Origin: Bdellovibrionales bacterium
GTDB taxonomy: Bacteria; Bdellovibrionota; Bdellovibrionia; Bdellovibrionales; UBA1609
Direction of reading: 5' to 3'
Assembly: GCA_007128005.1 (NCBI GenBank)
Contig: SKYF01000165.1
Location: 1-44,419, forward strand
Length of the DNA stretch: 44,419 bases
The translations under genes were made by a program, and so were the position numbers. Positions 34,486-42,138 of this stretch are shown here, one piece after another (the first letter of the stretch is position 1; each line of letters begins with the position of its first letter). The notes under the pieces were generated by a model. That model was not told the DNA's origin, ran no database searches, and saw only the letters and a list, made by a program, of their open reading frames with translations.

Positions 34486-35580
34486 TTAGCGTTCGATGCG
34501 AAATTTTTTTCGCAATTCGATCGAGCCGCCGATTTTGGCGTGAGCGGTATAGGTTCCTGGAAGCCGTCGCAGTTGAGGTCGGGGCTCTGTGGATTTTATC
34601 AGGTGTCCGTTGGGAAGGGTGATGGTCCACTCGTAGAGTAGCTCGCCGGGGTCTTCTTGGGGGACCTCTGCGCTAAGTGTGACTTCCCTTGCGGACTGGG
34701 AGATGGGAACAGTGAGATGGAGGTCTGACAGGTGAGCCACTTGCGTGACGACGGCGTGAAAGGCCTGCCGGGCCACTTGACGGCTGAGGGCTGGCCGGGG
34801 GGCTTCGCCCTCCACTGGCGGATAGAAGTTGGGATCCAGAGGATGAGCTCGCCAGTCGCAGTGGATATGGGAGCGGTAGAGTTGGTAAAAGCTGGCCCCA
34901 TGTTCTAAACAGAGTTGGGCGAGAGTTTGCAAATCAGCGCCGGGAGAGTGAAAGTCGAGGGCATCCCCGTAGGTATGACGTGACCAGCGGGCTCCTCCCA
35001 CTCGTCCATTGTGGCCGGGACTTCGGTAGGCACTGGTGACTAAAATGGCCTGACCCAGTCGATTGCGGATCTCCTCAATGGGCAGCAGAGCTTGATTGGA
35101 ATAGAGGCCAAAGGCCCCCCGTCTGAGCCAGAGCAGTTCTGAGATCTGAAAATGAGGTGAGAGCCTGAGGTCCTCGGGCCAGCGTCCGATATCGAGCAGT
35201 CGCGAGGGGGGGCGGTATTGGTGAGGATCAAAACTGACTGGAAAGCCGGGATCTTGGTAGGGGTTCAGGTAGTGAAAGTCCCCGGCTTGAGGGTGTCTTT
35301 CCTGAACTTCGGTCTTGTCAAGGGTCTCAAGGCAGAGCCCCTGTTCATCTGGGCCGGGAAAACAGGCATAATCCACTTGGGGCAGGGGGAGAGGAGAAAG
35401 GCTGGGGGAGTCATCGGGTGCAGTGGGTGGATAGGCCTCATCTGGGCTATTTTCACTCTCCTGCCCCTGCTCGCCCCTAGGCGGGAGCTGAAGCTGGCTG
35501 GAGCTTTCGACGTCCATAGGAGCACAGCGGAGCAGCAGCCCTGCTGTGAGCAGGACTGTAAGGACCTTCACTTTTCTCAT
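34486..35580 (-). CDS. Lipoprotein with M15-type D-Ala-D-Ala peptidase domain
   Basis: 364 residues from the second ATG, which gives a compact lipoprotein signal (VLTVLLTAGLLLRC); another ATG lies 21 bases upstream. After a Pro/Ser-rich linker the M15-like peptidase core has TSAYRSPGHNGRVGG, the metal site SRHTYGDALDFH and HIHCDW. These are typical zinc ligands of VanY/DD-carboxypeptidase or phage endolysin-like hydrolases. A C-terminal beta-sandwich (about 85 residues, with VTLSAEV and YEWTITLPNG) looks Ig/PKD-like. Surface or periplasmic peptidoglycan processing is the expected role. Confidence 0.83.
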   Translation of the reverse strand: MRKVKVLTVLLTAGLLLRCAPMDVESSSQLQLPPRGEQGQESENSPDEAYPPTAPDDSPSLSPLPLPQVDYACFPGPDEQGLCLETLDKTEVQERHPQAGDFHYLNPYQDPGFPVSFDPHQYRPPSRLLDIGRWPEDLRLSPHFQISELLWLRRGAFGLYSNQALLPIEEIRNRLGQAILVTSAYRSPGHNGRVGGARWSRHTYGDALDFHSPGADLQTLAQLCLEHGASFYQLYRSHIHCDWRAHPLDPNFYPPVEGEAPRPALSRQVARQAFHAVVTQVAHLSDLHLTVPISQSAREVTLSAEVPQEDPGELLYEWTITLPNGHLIKSTEPRPQLRRLPGTYTAHAKIGGSIELRKKFRIER

Positions 35581-35638
35581 AAATAGAGTATGCTGCCTCA
35601 TACTTCATATGGACAAGCAAGGCCCTGGAGATCGGCTA

Positions 35639-35666
35639 TTGAAGGCTGCTGGATTTAGACTATAGT
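35639..35666 (+). promoter_or_regulatory. Candidate promoter for the nitroreductase gene
   Basis: TTGAAG, a 16-bp spacer and TATAGT (5/6 match), 20 bp before the ATG. A ribosome binding site (AAGGGG) follows. The upstream M15-lipoprotein gene is divergent. Confidence 0.5.
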
Positions 35667-35686
35667 CTGGGGTAAGGGGAGTCATT

Positions 35687-36289
35687 ATGGTGGATTCAAA
35701 AGTAGATGGGGAAGATTTTAAGGGCTTTGGGCCCGTTTTGAATGAGCTCATCAGGGCTCGGCGCACCCTTCAAGTATTTACGCCGGCACCCAACGATCCG
35801 GAGTTGATAGAAAGAGCCCTGGAGCTTGCCCTATGGGCTCCTAACCATCGGCTGACCTTTCCGTGGCGTTTTGTTGTGGTGGAAGATTCAACTCGCCAGA
35901 GGCTGGCAGATTTGGCCCTTGAACTCAAAAGGGCAGAGTCCAGCCAGAAGCTGTCAAAGGCTCAGGAGCTTGCCATTCGCAATAAAATACTAGAGCCAGC
36001 AGCTCTTGTAGGCCTGGGCTGCTTGAAAAATGCAGACCCTCTTGTTGAGCGGGAAAACTATGCCTCAGTGGCCTGCGGGGTGCAAAACATCAGTCTCTAC
36101 CTCTGGTCGCAGGGATGGGGCAGCAAATGGGGCACTGGGGCCCTGACCCGCCAGCCTCAGGTCTATGAGCTGTTCAATTGGAACCCTGACCAGGTAGAAA
36201 TTGTGGGTTTTTTGTGGGCAGGCCCTTATGACCGCTCTCCGAGGGTGCCCGAGCGCCCCTCCCTCGATCAATTTCTCGCTCGAGTTTGA
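35687..36289 (+). CDS. Nitroreductase family protein (YdjA-like)
   Basis: 200 residues with a GGGG-containing ribosome binding site seven bases before the ATG. RRTLQVFTP near the N-terminus contacts the FMN phosphate in this family; WAPNHRLTFPWRF and the conserved GWGSKWGTG loop support the nitroreductase fold. It is a flavoprotein using NAD(P)H, cytoplasmic, acting as a dimer; the natural substrate is unknown. Its 3' end overlaps the convergent hypothetical gene by 22 bp. Confidence 0.87.
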   Translation: MVDSKVDGEDFKGFGPVLNELIRARRTLQVFTPAPNDPELIERALELALWAPNHRLTFPWRFVVVEDSTRQRLADLALELKRAESSQKLSKAQELAIRNKILEPAALVGLGCLKNADPLVERENYASVACGVQNISLYLWSQGWGSKWGTGALTRQPQVYELFNWNPDQVEIVGFLWAGPYDRSPRVPERPSLDQFLARV

Positions 36290-36678
36290 GGAGAAGGAGG
36301 CCTGAGTTGAGCCACTGCTTTGAGGGGGGCAGGGACCTCAGTCATCTGGAGCTTCATTTCCTCAACCAGACGGGTTTTGGAAAAGCCCTTCTGTTTTATG
36401 GAGGAAACAAGCTCAAGTAGAGGGGCGTATTTGTAGGTCAGGTGCTTACCGGCCACTTGCAATTCAAAGGCGGATCGAGGAAGAGCTTTCAGTCGCGAGA
36501 CCTTGGAGATTGGAGCTTCATCTACGCCCAGGGTGAGGCCCCTGTGGTCAAAGGTCAGACACAGTAAGAAGCCGGCCCAATCCAAACTGACACCCATTTG
36601 GGGCATGGCAGCTACTGTACGTGGAGCATCCGTGCGTGCAGAAAAGTTTTGATTTTCAATTTGCAGTTGTATGGGCAT
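36268..36678 (-). CDS. Hypothetical protein
   Basis: 136 residues, unrecognised. The start is moved from the track value to the ATG with GGAGG seven bases upstream (MPIQLQIENQN). The sequence is soluble, with no signal peptide or membrane segment; it has a possible alpha/beta core and a helical, basic C-terminal part (KGFSKTRLVEEMKL) with a Pro/Arg tail. It overlaps the 3' end of the nitroreductase gene on the other strand. There is no clue to function. Confidence 0.65.
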   Translation of the reverse strand: MPIQLQIENQNFSARTDAPRTVAAMPQMGVSLDWAGFLLCLTFDHRGLTLGVDEAPISKVSRLKALPRSAFELQVAGKHLTYKYAPLLELVSSIKQKGFSKTRLVEEMKLQMTEVPAPLKAVAQLRPPSPQTRARN

Positions 36679-36881
36679 GGGAAAACCTCCGTTCATCGAC
36701 CTCGACCTTAAGCGCAAATTTAATCCCAACCCGAGACAAGATCAATTGGCTTTAACAGGGGGTCCAGCTGTGGTCTGGTTCTTCCTGGCAAATCTTCAGT
36801 TTGACCCAAATATCTGCGACATTAAGGTGTGTGAGAATGCGATTCGGGGGAAATTTAAAAACGGGCTTGAGGGGAGGTTCT

Positions 36882-37562
36882 GTGGGACTCAGACGCTTTG
36901 GAATTTTATTGGCTTTTTTAGTTACCTCTCCTTCAATTGTTTGGGCCCAGATGGCCCCTCGCCCCAACGTCGAGATGCGGGGTGTGGCGGGAAGCCTTGG
37001 GGGAGGCTACACCGACTTCTATGTGATTTCGCCTGCGCAGAACTTCAAATTGGATCGGGGCGTATTTTTGGCTGGAGCCGGTGAGAGGGGATTTAATTTT
37101 CTAAACCTTTATCTGACCTTTACCTTAAGCATGATGATTGCCGAGGGAGTGACCAACTACGACTACACGACTTTGAACAACCAAAACTACACTGCGACTG
37201 ATGTTCAGTTCCGCAGCAATATGCTTGAGGCCAACCTGGGGCTTAAGTTTAAGTTGATCGACAACTACTGGGTGAGGCCCTACGCCGAAGCGGGCGGGAT
37301 TGGTGGATACCATGAAGTCTCATACACCAACAAACAGGCGGAGCTCAGTGCCCAAGGTTCAGATTTTAAGCGCAAGGACGCGATCATGGGTGGAGGGCAC
37401 TACAAAGAGTTCGGGATTGAAGTGGACTTTAGTGAGGCCTTTGGCATCAAGGTCGCAGCTCGATTTTCAGAGTTTGAAACTAAGAAGCTAGAGACCTTGG
37501 CCAATCAGCCCATTCGGTTCAAAGCGGAGACCTACTATCTTTCGGCGCTTCGCAGTTTTTAG
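36882..37562 (+). CDS. Outer-membrane beta-barrel-like protein
   Basis: 226 residues from the GTG that follows GGGGAGGTTCT; this gives MGLRRFGILLAFLVTSPSIVWA, a clean signal peptide, whereas the track start adds unlikely residues. The mature protein alternates short polar/hydrophobic stretches typical of a barrel (LEANLGLKFKLIDNYWVRPYAEAGGIGGYHEV) and ends in SF, an aromatic C-terminal residue as in barrel proteins. The family is not identified. The final RSF-stop codons are duplicated right after the gene. Confidence 0.72.
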   Translation: MGLRRFGILLAFLVTSPSIVWAQMAPRPNVEMRGVAGSLGGGYTDFYVISPAQNFKLDRGVFLAGAGERGFNFLNLYLTFTLSMMIAEGVTNYDYTTLNNQNYTATDVQFRSNMLEANLGLKFKLIDNYWVRPYAEAGGIGGYHEVSYTNKQAELSAQGSDFKRKDAIMGGGHYKEFGIEVDFSEAFGIKVAARFSEFETKKLETLANQPIRFKAETYYLSALRSF

Positions 37563-37580
37563 CGGCGCAGTTTTTAACGT
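37551..37580. repeat. 15-bp imperfect tandem duplication spanning the OMP stop codon
   Basis: CGCAGTTTTTAGCGG is followed by CGCAGTTTTTAACGT. The first unit contains the RSF-TAG end of the gene; the second repeats it with TAA. It parallels the 15-bp duplication at 4450. Confidence 0.7.
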
Positions 37581-37759
37581 CGTAGCTTTTTCCTAGCATA
37601 GCGACTTTCGTAGCGTAGATAGAGAATTGCAGCGCCTGCTAGGAACAGAACTAGGACGCTGAGTTTTAAAAGTGCACTCTCAGGAACTGTAGGACTAACG
37701 AACCATGCTCCAGCTAGCAATGCAAAAGGCTTCATTTCGTATATTAAAGTTGGCAGCAT
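37574..37759 (-). CDS. Small membrane protein
   Basis: 61 residues. One hydrophobic segment near the N-terminus (KPFALLAGAWFV) and a stronger one at the C-terminus (LKLSVLVLFLAGAAILYL) followed by a basic tail RYESRYARKKLRR. The ATG has GGGGGA eight to nine bases upstream, so translation is plausible. The 'VPES-hydrophobic-Arg' end resembles sorting-signal tails such as PEP-CTERM, but no partner protein or exosortase is seen, so it is only a resemblance. Unrecognised; could also be a false ORF. Confidence 0.5.
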   Translation of the reverse strand: MLPTLIYEMKPFALLAGAWFVSPTVPESALLKLSVLVLFLAGAAILYLRYESRYARKKLRR

Positions 37760-37825
37760 ATGAATAATCCCCCTTTTAACTCATACTACACTGGACCAAA
37801 GTGAAATGGAAATTTTTTTGTTTAC

Positions 37826-37844
37826 ATGTCTCAAACTAAGACAT
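37826..37844. promoter_or_regulatory. Operator-like inverted repeat before the alpha/beta hydrolase gene
   Basis: ATGTCT-CAAACTA-AGACAT, perfect 6-bp arms with a 7-bp centre, 43 bp before the start codon and directly after TTTACA, a possible -35. The partner protein is unknown; chance is possible. Confidence 0.35.
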
Positions 37845-37887
37845 AGAGCTGTCTAATGATTTTTCAGTAGAAAAGGAGATTGACGCT

Positions 37888-38601
37888 TTGAAAGCTTTAA
37901 AAACCGAGAATTTAGGTTCTCTTGAGGTGTTGAGCACTGAAGCTGTCAGTCCGGACTCAAGGTCTTTAACGATCATTTTATTCCATGGCTTTGGAGCCAA
38001 TTGCCACGATCTCTTTCCTCTCAGTCAAGAGGTGAGGGTGCCTGCAAAAACCCAGTGGATTTTTCCCAACGGTCCCCTTGAAGTGGAGATCGGCCCTGGC
38101 TTTTACGGCCGCGCCTGGTTTCCCATTGATATGAAAGAGCATCAGCTGGCTCAGGCTCAGGGCCGCCAAGTAGACTACTCGACCAAGAGCTCAGCAAGAA
38201 TTCTTCCCGCCCGAGATAGAGCTTTAAAAATGTTAAAGGCCTTGAACCGGCCCATGGATCAAGTGGTCTTGGGAGGCTTCAGCCAGGGCGCGATGTTGGC
38301 CTTAGAGCTCACGTTGAGCTTGCCTCAGCCCCCCAGAGGCGTGGTCTTGCTTTCGGGCACGCTGATTGATCAGAGTTCTTGGGCTGAGAGAGCTCAGCGC
38401 CACCCAGGCTTGAGCTTCTTTCAAAGCCACGGGACAAAGGATCCCGTCCTTCCCTATTCCGGAGCCCAGGGCTTAGAGGAGCTCTTAAAATCCGCTCAAT
38501 GGCAGGGGAATTTGGTATCCTTTTCCGGAGGCCACGAAATCCCATTCACCGTGATCAAATCCCTCTCCCAGTTTCTCGGCGGGCTTTCGCCCTCTAGTTA
38601 A
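37888..38601 (+). CDS. Alpha/beta hydrolase, carboxylesterase/phospholipase family
   Basis: 237 residues starting at TTG with AAAGGAG about nine bases upstream. Nucleophile elbow GGFSQGA has Ser132, oxyanion-hole segment LFHGFGAN is near the N-terminus, and acid Asp185 (HGTKDPVLPY) and His216 (SGGHEIP) complete the triad. This is the acyl-protein thioesterase/phospholipase fold type. No signal peptide, so cytoplasmic. It converges on the VWA lipoprotein with a 9-bp gap. Confidence 0.88.
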   Translation: MKALKTENLGSLEVLSTEAVSPDSRSLTIILFHGFGANCHDLFPLSQEVRVPAKTQWIFPNGPLEVEIGPGFYGRAWFPIDMKEHQLAQAQGRQVDYSTKSSARILPARDRALKMLKALNRPMDQVVLGGFSQGAMLALELTLSLPQPPRGVVLLSGTLIDQSSWAERAQRHPGLSFFQSHGTKDPVLPYSGAQGLEELLKSAQWQGNLVSFSGGHEIPFTVIKSLSQFLGGLSPSS

Positions 38602-38610
38602 GAGGGGGGG

Positions 38611-39768
38611 CTAAATTTCGTCCTCATAGCAGGAGTATTCGAGAGTGTAGCTCCCTGATGGGAGGCCACTTGAAAATAACAGATTATTTTCTTCCACAGA
38701 AAAAGAAGTTTCCACAAGACCATCATTACTCATGATCTTCAGATCAATGGCTCCAGTCTCGCTCTTCTCTAAAGGTTCGCAGGCCAGCTTTGTCTCATAA
38801 GCCAGTTGTTTGACGAGGCTGCCTAGATCAGAAAGCTGTTGTCCGTAGTCTTCGGCACAGACAAGCCCCACGAGTCCACCGGTCTCATTGCTAAGTTCTC
38901 GGTAGGTGTTGCCCTCTCTAGCCGCTCTATGGGCTCCGGGACATTGACCTTGCTTATGAATAAAGGAGTTAAAGACAAATCTTTTTTCTTTTCCAAATTG
39001 GGACCTTACCTGCTCCAAAAGGTTTTCCGGGAGGCTCTTTTCAGGACTGTGACTTGTTGAGCAAACCCCGTTGCTACACTCGTCTTCATCGGAGATAAGA
39101 ACAACGGCCAATGCCGAATCCTGCCGGAAGAAAGCAGCCTGACCAATATCCGACGATCTTCTCTCGAGGGCTCGATAGGTGGCGCGTATGCCTCTTTCAT
39201 CCCCACTGCCCCGAGCTCCCATTTCAATGGCATTTGCCAGCAGCAGCTGGGCCTGACCGAGAGTAGAGGGGTCGTTCGCTCGGAGAATGGGCTGATGCTC
39301 TGAGGAGAGGAAACTGCGAAATTGACCATCACCCCAGCTCACTCTATGTCCCCTGCGGTCTCGGGTTATTTCATTGGGGTCCGTGGATGTCACCGCAATT
39401 TGCCAGTCAAGGCCCTCTAGATGATCTAAAAAACCGGAAATCCTTTCACCCATATTTTGTTGATACGCGGTCATAGACCCAGAGTTATCAATTACAAAGA
39501 GAATATCCAATGGCTTCTTGTCAATCTGAACCTGCTGTCGAATTTGGACTACGTTTCTCTCAGGAGGCTGTATAGCAGGAGGTAGGTTTAAGGGAGGGTT
39601 AGATGTATGGGTTGTATCTGAGATTGAAGCCCCTTGGCTGTCTTCAAGTGAAAGGACTTCAATGCTTGAAAATTGGACATCTGTGGCGCAATTATTGAAA
39701 AGCCAAAGTGGCACAAGAAGCGACAGGCTTAAAGCTGCCGTAAAATAGTGACGTTCTGAAATCCTCAC
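38611..39768 (-). CDS. VWA-domain lipoprotein
   Basis: 385 residues. N-terminal lipobox LFNNC (Cys27) after a hydrophobic stretch; a Pro-rich linker then a von Willebrand A domain with MIDAS motif DNSGSM (residues 94-99) and the family marker VVLISDEDEC. Several Cys in the second half may form disulfides. Metal-binding VWA domains mediate protein or surface adhesion. The 39769-39971 gap to the upstream PA14-like gene has two inverted repeats. Surface adhesion is an inference from family. Confidence 0.87.
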   Translation of the reverse strand: MRISERHYFTAALSLSLLVPLWLFNNCATDVQFSSIEVLSLEDSQGASISDTTHTSNPPLNLPPAIQPPERNVVQIRQQVQIDKKPLDILFVIDNSGSMTAYQQNMGERISGFLDHLEGLDWQIAVTSTDPNEITRDRRGHRVSWGDGQFRSFLSSEHQPILRANDPSTLGQAQLLLANAIEMGARGSGDERGIRATYRALERRSSDIGQAAFFRQDSALAVVLISDEDECSNGVCSTSHSPEKSLPENLLEQVRSQFGKEKRFVFNSFIHKQGQCPGAHRAAREGNTYRELSNETGGLVGLVCAEDYGQQLSDLGSLVKQLAYETKLACEPLEKSETGAIDLKIMSNDGLVETSFSVEENNLLFSSGLPSGSYTLEYSCYEDEI

Positions 39769-39918
39769 AAAGACCCCCTATTCAAATAATGTTCAGTGAT
39801 GGGAATTAAAAAGCTCTTACAGCATCATTGAAAGCAAGAGCTGTTCCCAATCAATGAGGCTTATTTTTGAATAGAGGCCCGAAAACTGTTTAATCGTGAG
39901 TTTGTGTATAAAAGTTCT

Positions 39919-39955
39919 CCGCCTCAAAATGAATCATTGGATCAAAATGAGGCGG
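39919..39955 (-). terminator. Inverted repeat after the PA14-like lipoprotein gene
   Basis: CCGCCTCA and TGAGGCGG, 8-bp perfect arms around a 21-base loop, followed on the minus strand by AGAACTTTTA. Could be a terminator for the PA14-like gene or a control element for the VWA gene. A second pair (AGCTCTT/AAGAGCT, 39812-39842) lies in the same gap. Confidence 0.4.
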
Positions 39956-39971
39956 GTCCGATTTTCCAACT

Positions 39972-41111
39972 CTATTGGACGTAGATCACCTTGGCTTCAC
40001 TGAGGGACTTGCCATAGGTCTCTGAGATAGAAACACCCTGGATCAAGTAATGGCTTCCGGGGGCAAGACCTTGCAAGAAGATAGAATGCTCTGTGCGCAG
40101 CACATTGTCGCTCAAGGTGAGGGTTTCGGCTCCATCCCCCATATTTACATAGCGAACCTGCGAGGTCGCAGGAATGTCTGTCGTCCAAGATACCTGCACG
40201 ACTCCATCAAGGAGGTCTTCTACTTGGAAGTTACTGATGATGGGAGCTTGACCATGGACACAGGGGTTGAACTGTGACTCCATGGGCAGGGCGTAATTGG
40301 CGGCATCAAGAGGTTTCCAGCCCCGATCCAGCAAGTCCAAGTAAGGCTGTCGGGGGGTGGAGTTGTTGTTGAAGTCAAAAAAGGTATTGTTTCCTGTCAC
40401 ACCACAAAGAGGGTCGGGCTCAGGGTTCAGACTGTCAACCTTGCGCCACATTGGAATCAGTGCAATGTGGTGTCTTGGGCCCTGGTAGTAATCGAGTTGT
40501 AAGAGGTGTTGCTCTCCCGCCTTCATTTCTATGACATCACCACATCCCATGCGAGTGGGGTGATTGTTGTCGTTGTTGACCACGTCCACCCATTCTCCGT
40601 TCTTTTGAAGACGTAAAATAGAGCCGTCGTCTGAAAGAACCGCCAATTGGTAAAGTCCTTCACTGTCGTCAGGGCCCAGGGTGAGACTGCTTGTGAAGCG
40701 AAGAGCAAACCACTCGTTTAAAACCTCTCCGTCATCGCGTTTGACAAGGTCTCCAGTTTCAGTGGGAAAGCCCAGAGAAAAGAGTCGAGTGGGAACATTG
40801 ATTTGGGAAAAAAACAGAGTCTGATCTGACTTCGTCCCCTCACTAAAATAGGGAGCGAGACTAGAAAATTTAGGCTGGCCCTCACTTCGATAGTAGAGTT
40901 CAGCTTTTAACCCCTTATCGAATGTCGTATCCGAGCCCCCATCAAAGGGGTCGCAGATAAGTTTGTTCATTGGGTAGAGGTTCACATCAAAGGAGCTATA
41001 GACAATGTTGGCATTGGAGTCCTCGGCAGCCTTGTCGAAGGGATCTTTGTAGGCTGTGCAGCCAATCAGAGTGGCCGTGAGTAGGCTGGCTGGAATAGAG
41101 ATATTTCTCAT
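39972..41111 (-). CDS. PA14/FN3-like lipoprotein
   Basis: 379 residues. Lipobox LIGC with Cys18. The middle (about 70-230) has a PA14-like pattern: GLYQLAVLSDDGSILRL, then LQLDYYQGPRHHIALIPMW, resembling carbohydrate-binding PA14 domains with an Asp-Asp pair. The C-terminal ~100 residues are fibronectin-III-like (NFQVEDLL, VQVSWTTDIPATSQVRY, GLAPGSHYLIQG). Probably binds glycans or cell-surface polymers. Its start codon has a G-run ribosome binding site directly after a terminator-like hairpin. Confidence 0.8.
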   Translation of the reverse strand: MRNISIPASLLTATLIGCTAYKDPFDKAAEDSNANIVYSSFDVNLYPMNKLICDPFDGGSDTTFDKGLKAELYYRSEGQPKFSSLAPYFSEGTKSDQTLFFSQINVPTRLFSLGFPTETGDLVKRDDGEVLNEWFALRFTSSLTLGPDDSEGLYQLAVLSDDGSILRLQKNGEWVDVVNNDNNHPTRMGCGDVIEMKAGEQHLLQLDYYQGPRHHIALIPMWRKVDSLNPEPDPLCGVTGNNTFFDFNNNSTPRQPYLDLLDRGWKPLDAANYALPMESQFNPCVHGQAPIISNFQVEDLLDGVVQVSWTTDIPATSQVRYVNMGDGAETLTLSDNVLRTEHSIFLQGLAPGSHYLIQGVSISETYGKSLSEAKVIYVQ

Positions 41112-41124
41112 ATTTTCCCCCTAC

Positions 41125-41153
41125 AAAAAAGGTTGAGTCCACAAACCTTTTTT
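41125..41153 (-). promoter_or_regulatory. Terminator-like hairpin in the PA14 gene leader (attenuator candidate)
   Basis: AAAAAAGGTT-loop-AACCTTTTTT, 10-bp perfect arms and a 9-base loop; on the minus strand it ends in six T, directly before GTAGGGGGAAAATATG. The stop end of the DUF5694-like gene is about 150 bp upstream, so it may be that gene's terminator or an attenuator of the PA14 gene. Confidence 0.6.
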
Positions 41154-41305
41154 AGAATTCCATAGAACTCAGCCGCCTCCCAGCAAATCTCACGGCCGTA
41201 GGCAAAATAGGACACTGGAATTTAGACACTTTTTAGAAGATCGAGGGAAGTCTCAAGTTATTGACAAACTCATTGACGCAATTGTTGCAAATGCTGCGAT
41301 CAGTC

Positions 41306-42130
41306 TCAGAGGTATTCATTCACATCAATCGCCCTCATATTTATATCGTTACTGAGCAGGTCACGGATGACAGCAATATGACCCTGTCCACCTATTACAA
41401 TTAGCCTTTCTCCAGGTTTTAAAAAAGTCTGAATCAGAGCAAGCATACGAAAATTACGATGCCACCAACTTGCGGAAGCGTCTGCTCCCGCAAAATTTGT
41501 ACCGGCGCCAGCAACGTTAGTGAGCAGATAAAACCCTTTGTTTAGATGGTCCATTCTTGGGCTATTGTATCTTTTTAGAAGCTCTTGGAGCGACATCGAG
41601 GCATGAGCTCTATTCTCTTCATTGACCATATTTTGGATACTCATGTTGAAATTTCTTTCAAGAATGGGCTCTTTTGCAAGTTGTTGGAGTAAGCGTTCTG
41701 ACTCCCATTTTATATCCCTGTGGTCAAATCCATGGACTTTATCTAAACCAGAATGTTTAGCAATGCGAAAACCAAGTTGCTCAATCTCATTAGGTCCTAG
41801 ATTGTGTTTACCTTCTCGATATTCGCTATATTTTAAATTAACTGCATCAGAGCTTTGGGGCTCAAACTCTAAGAGTATAAGGGTGGGCTTAAATTCAGCG
41901 ATCCTTCTTGCAAGCTCATCTAAGTAGATTTGCGAATCTTCGCTCATTACGTCTTTAACATGATTAAAGACTTTATCTTTTCCAGGATTTGCAAAATGAA
42001 AGGTGCTAAATAACATTATTTCGTAAGATTGATTTTCTAAGTGGTTGTTTTTATTAGTTCTAGTTGCGCAACCCAACCAGAGAAAACAAAAGATTAGAAG
42101 AGTAGGCAAAAGGCATTTATGCAGATTCAT
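41306..42130 (-). CDS. DUF5694-like lipoprotein
   Basis: 274 residues from the ATG giving MNLHKCLLPTLLIFCFLWLGC, a lipoprotein signal with lipobox LWLGC; the track's start adds residues from the previous gene. FSTFHFANPGKD, DELARRIAEFKPTLILLE, YSEYREGKHNLGPNEIEQLGFR and LIVIGGQGHIAVIRDLL match the pattern I recall for the DUF5694/TraB-like group. Function unknown. It starts 8 bp after the previous stop, indicating translational coupling. It is visibly AT-richer than its neighbours, consistent with later acquisition. Confidence 0.75.
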   Translation of the reverse strand: MNLHKCLLPTLLIFCFLWLGCATRTNKNNHLENQSYEIMLFSTFHFANPGKDKVFNHVKDVMSEDSQIYLDELARRIAEFKPTLILLEFEPQSSDAVNLKYSEYREGKHNLGPNEIEQLGFRIAKHSGLDKVHGFDHRDIKWESERLLQQLAKEPILERNFNMSIQNMVNEENRAHASMSLQELLKRYNSPRMDHLNKGFYLLTNVAGAGTNFAGADASASWWHRNFRMLALIQTFLKPGERLIVIGGQGHIAVIRDLLSNDINMRAIDVNEYL

Positions 42131-42138
42131 TGCATTTT

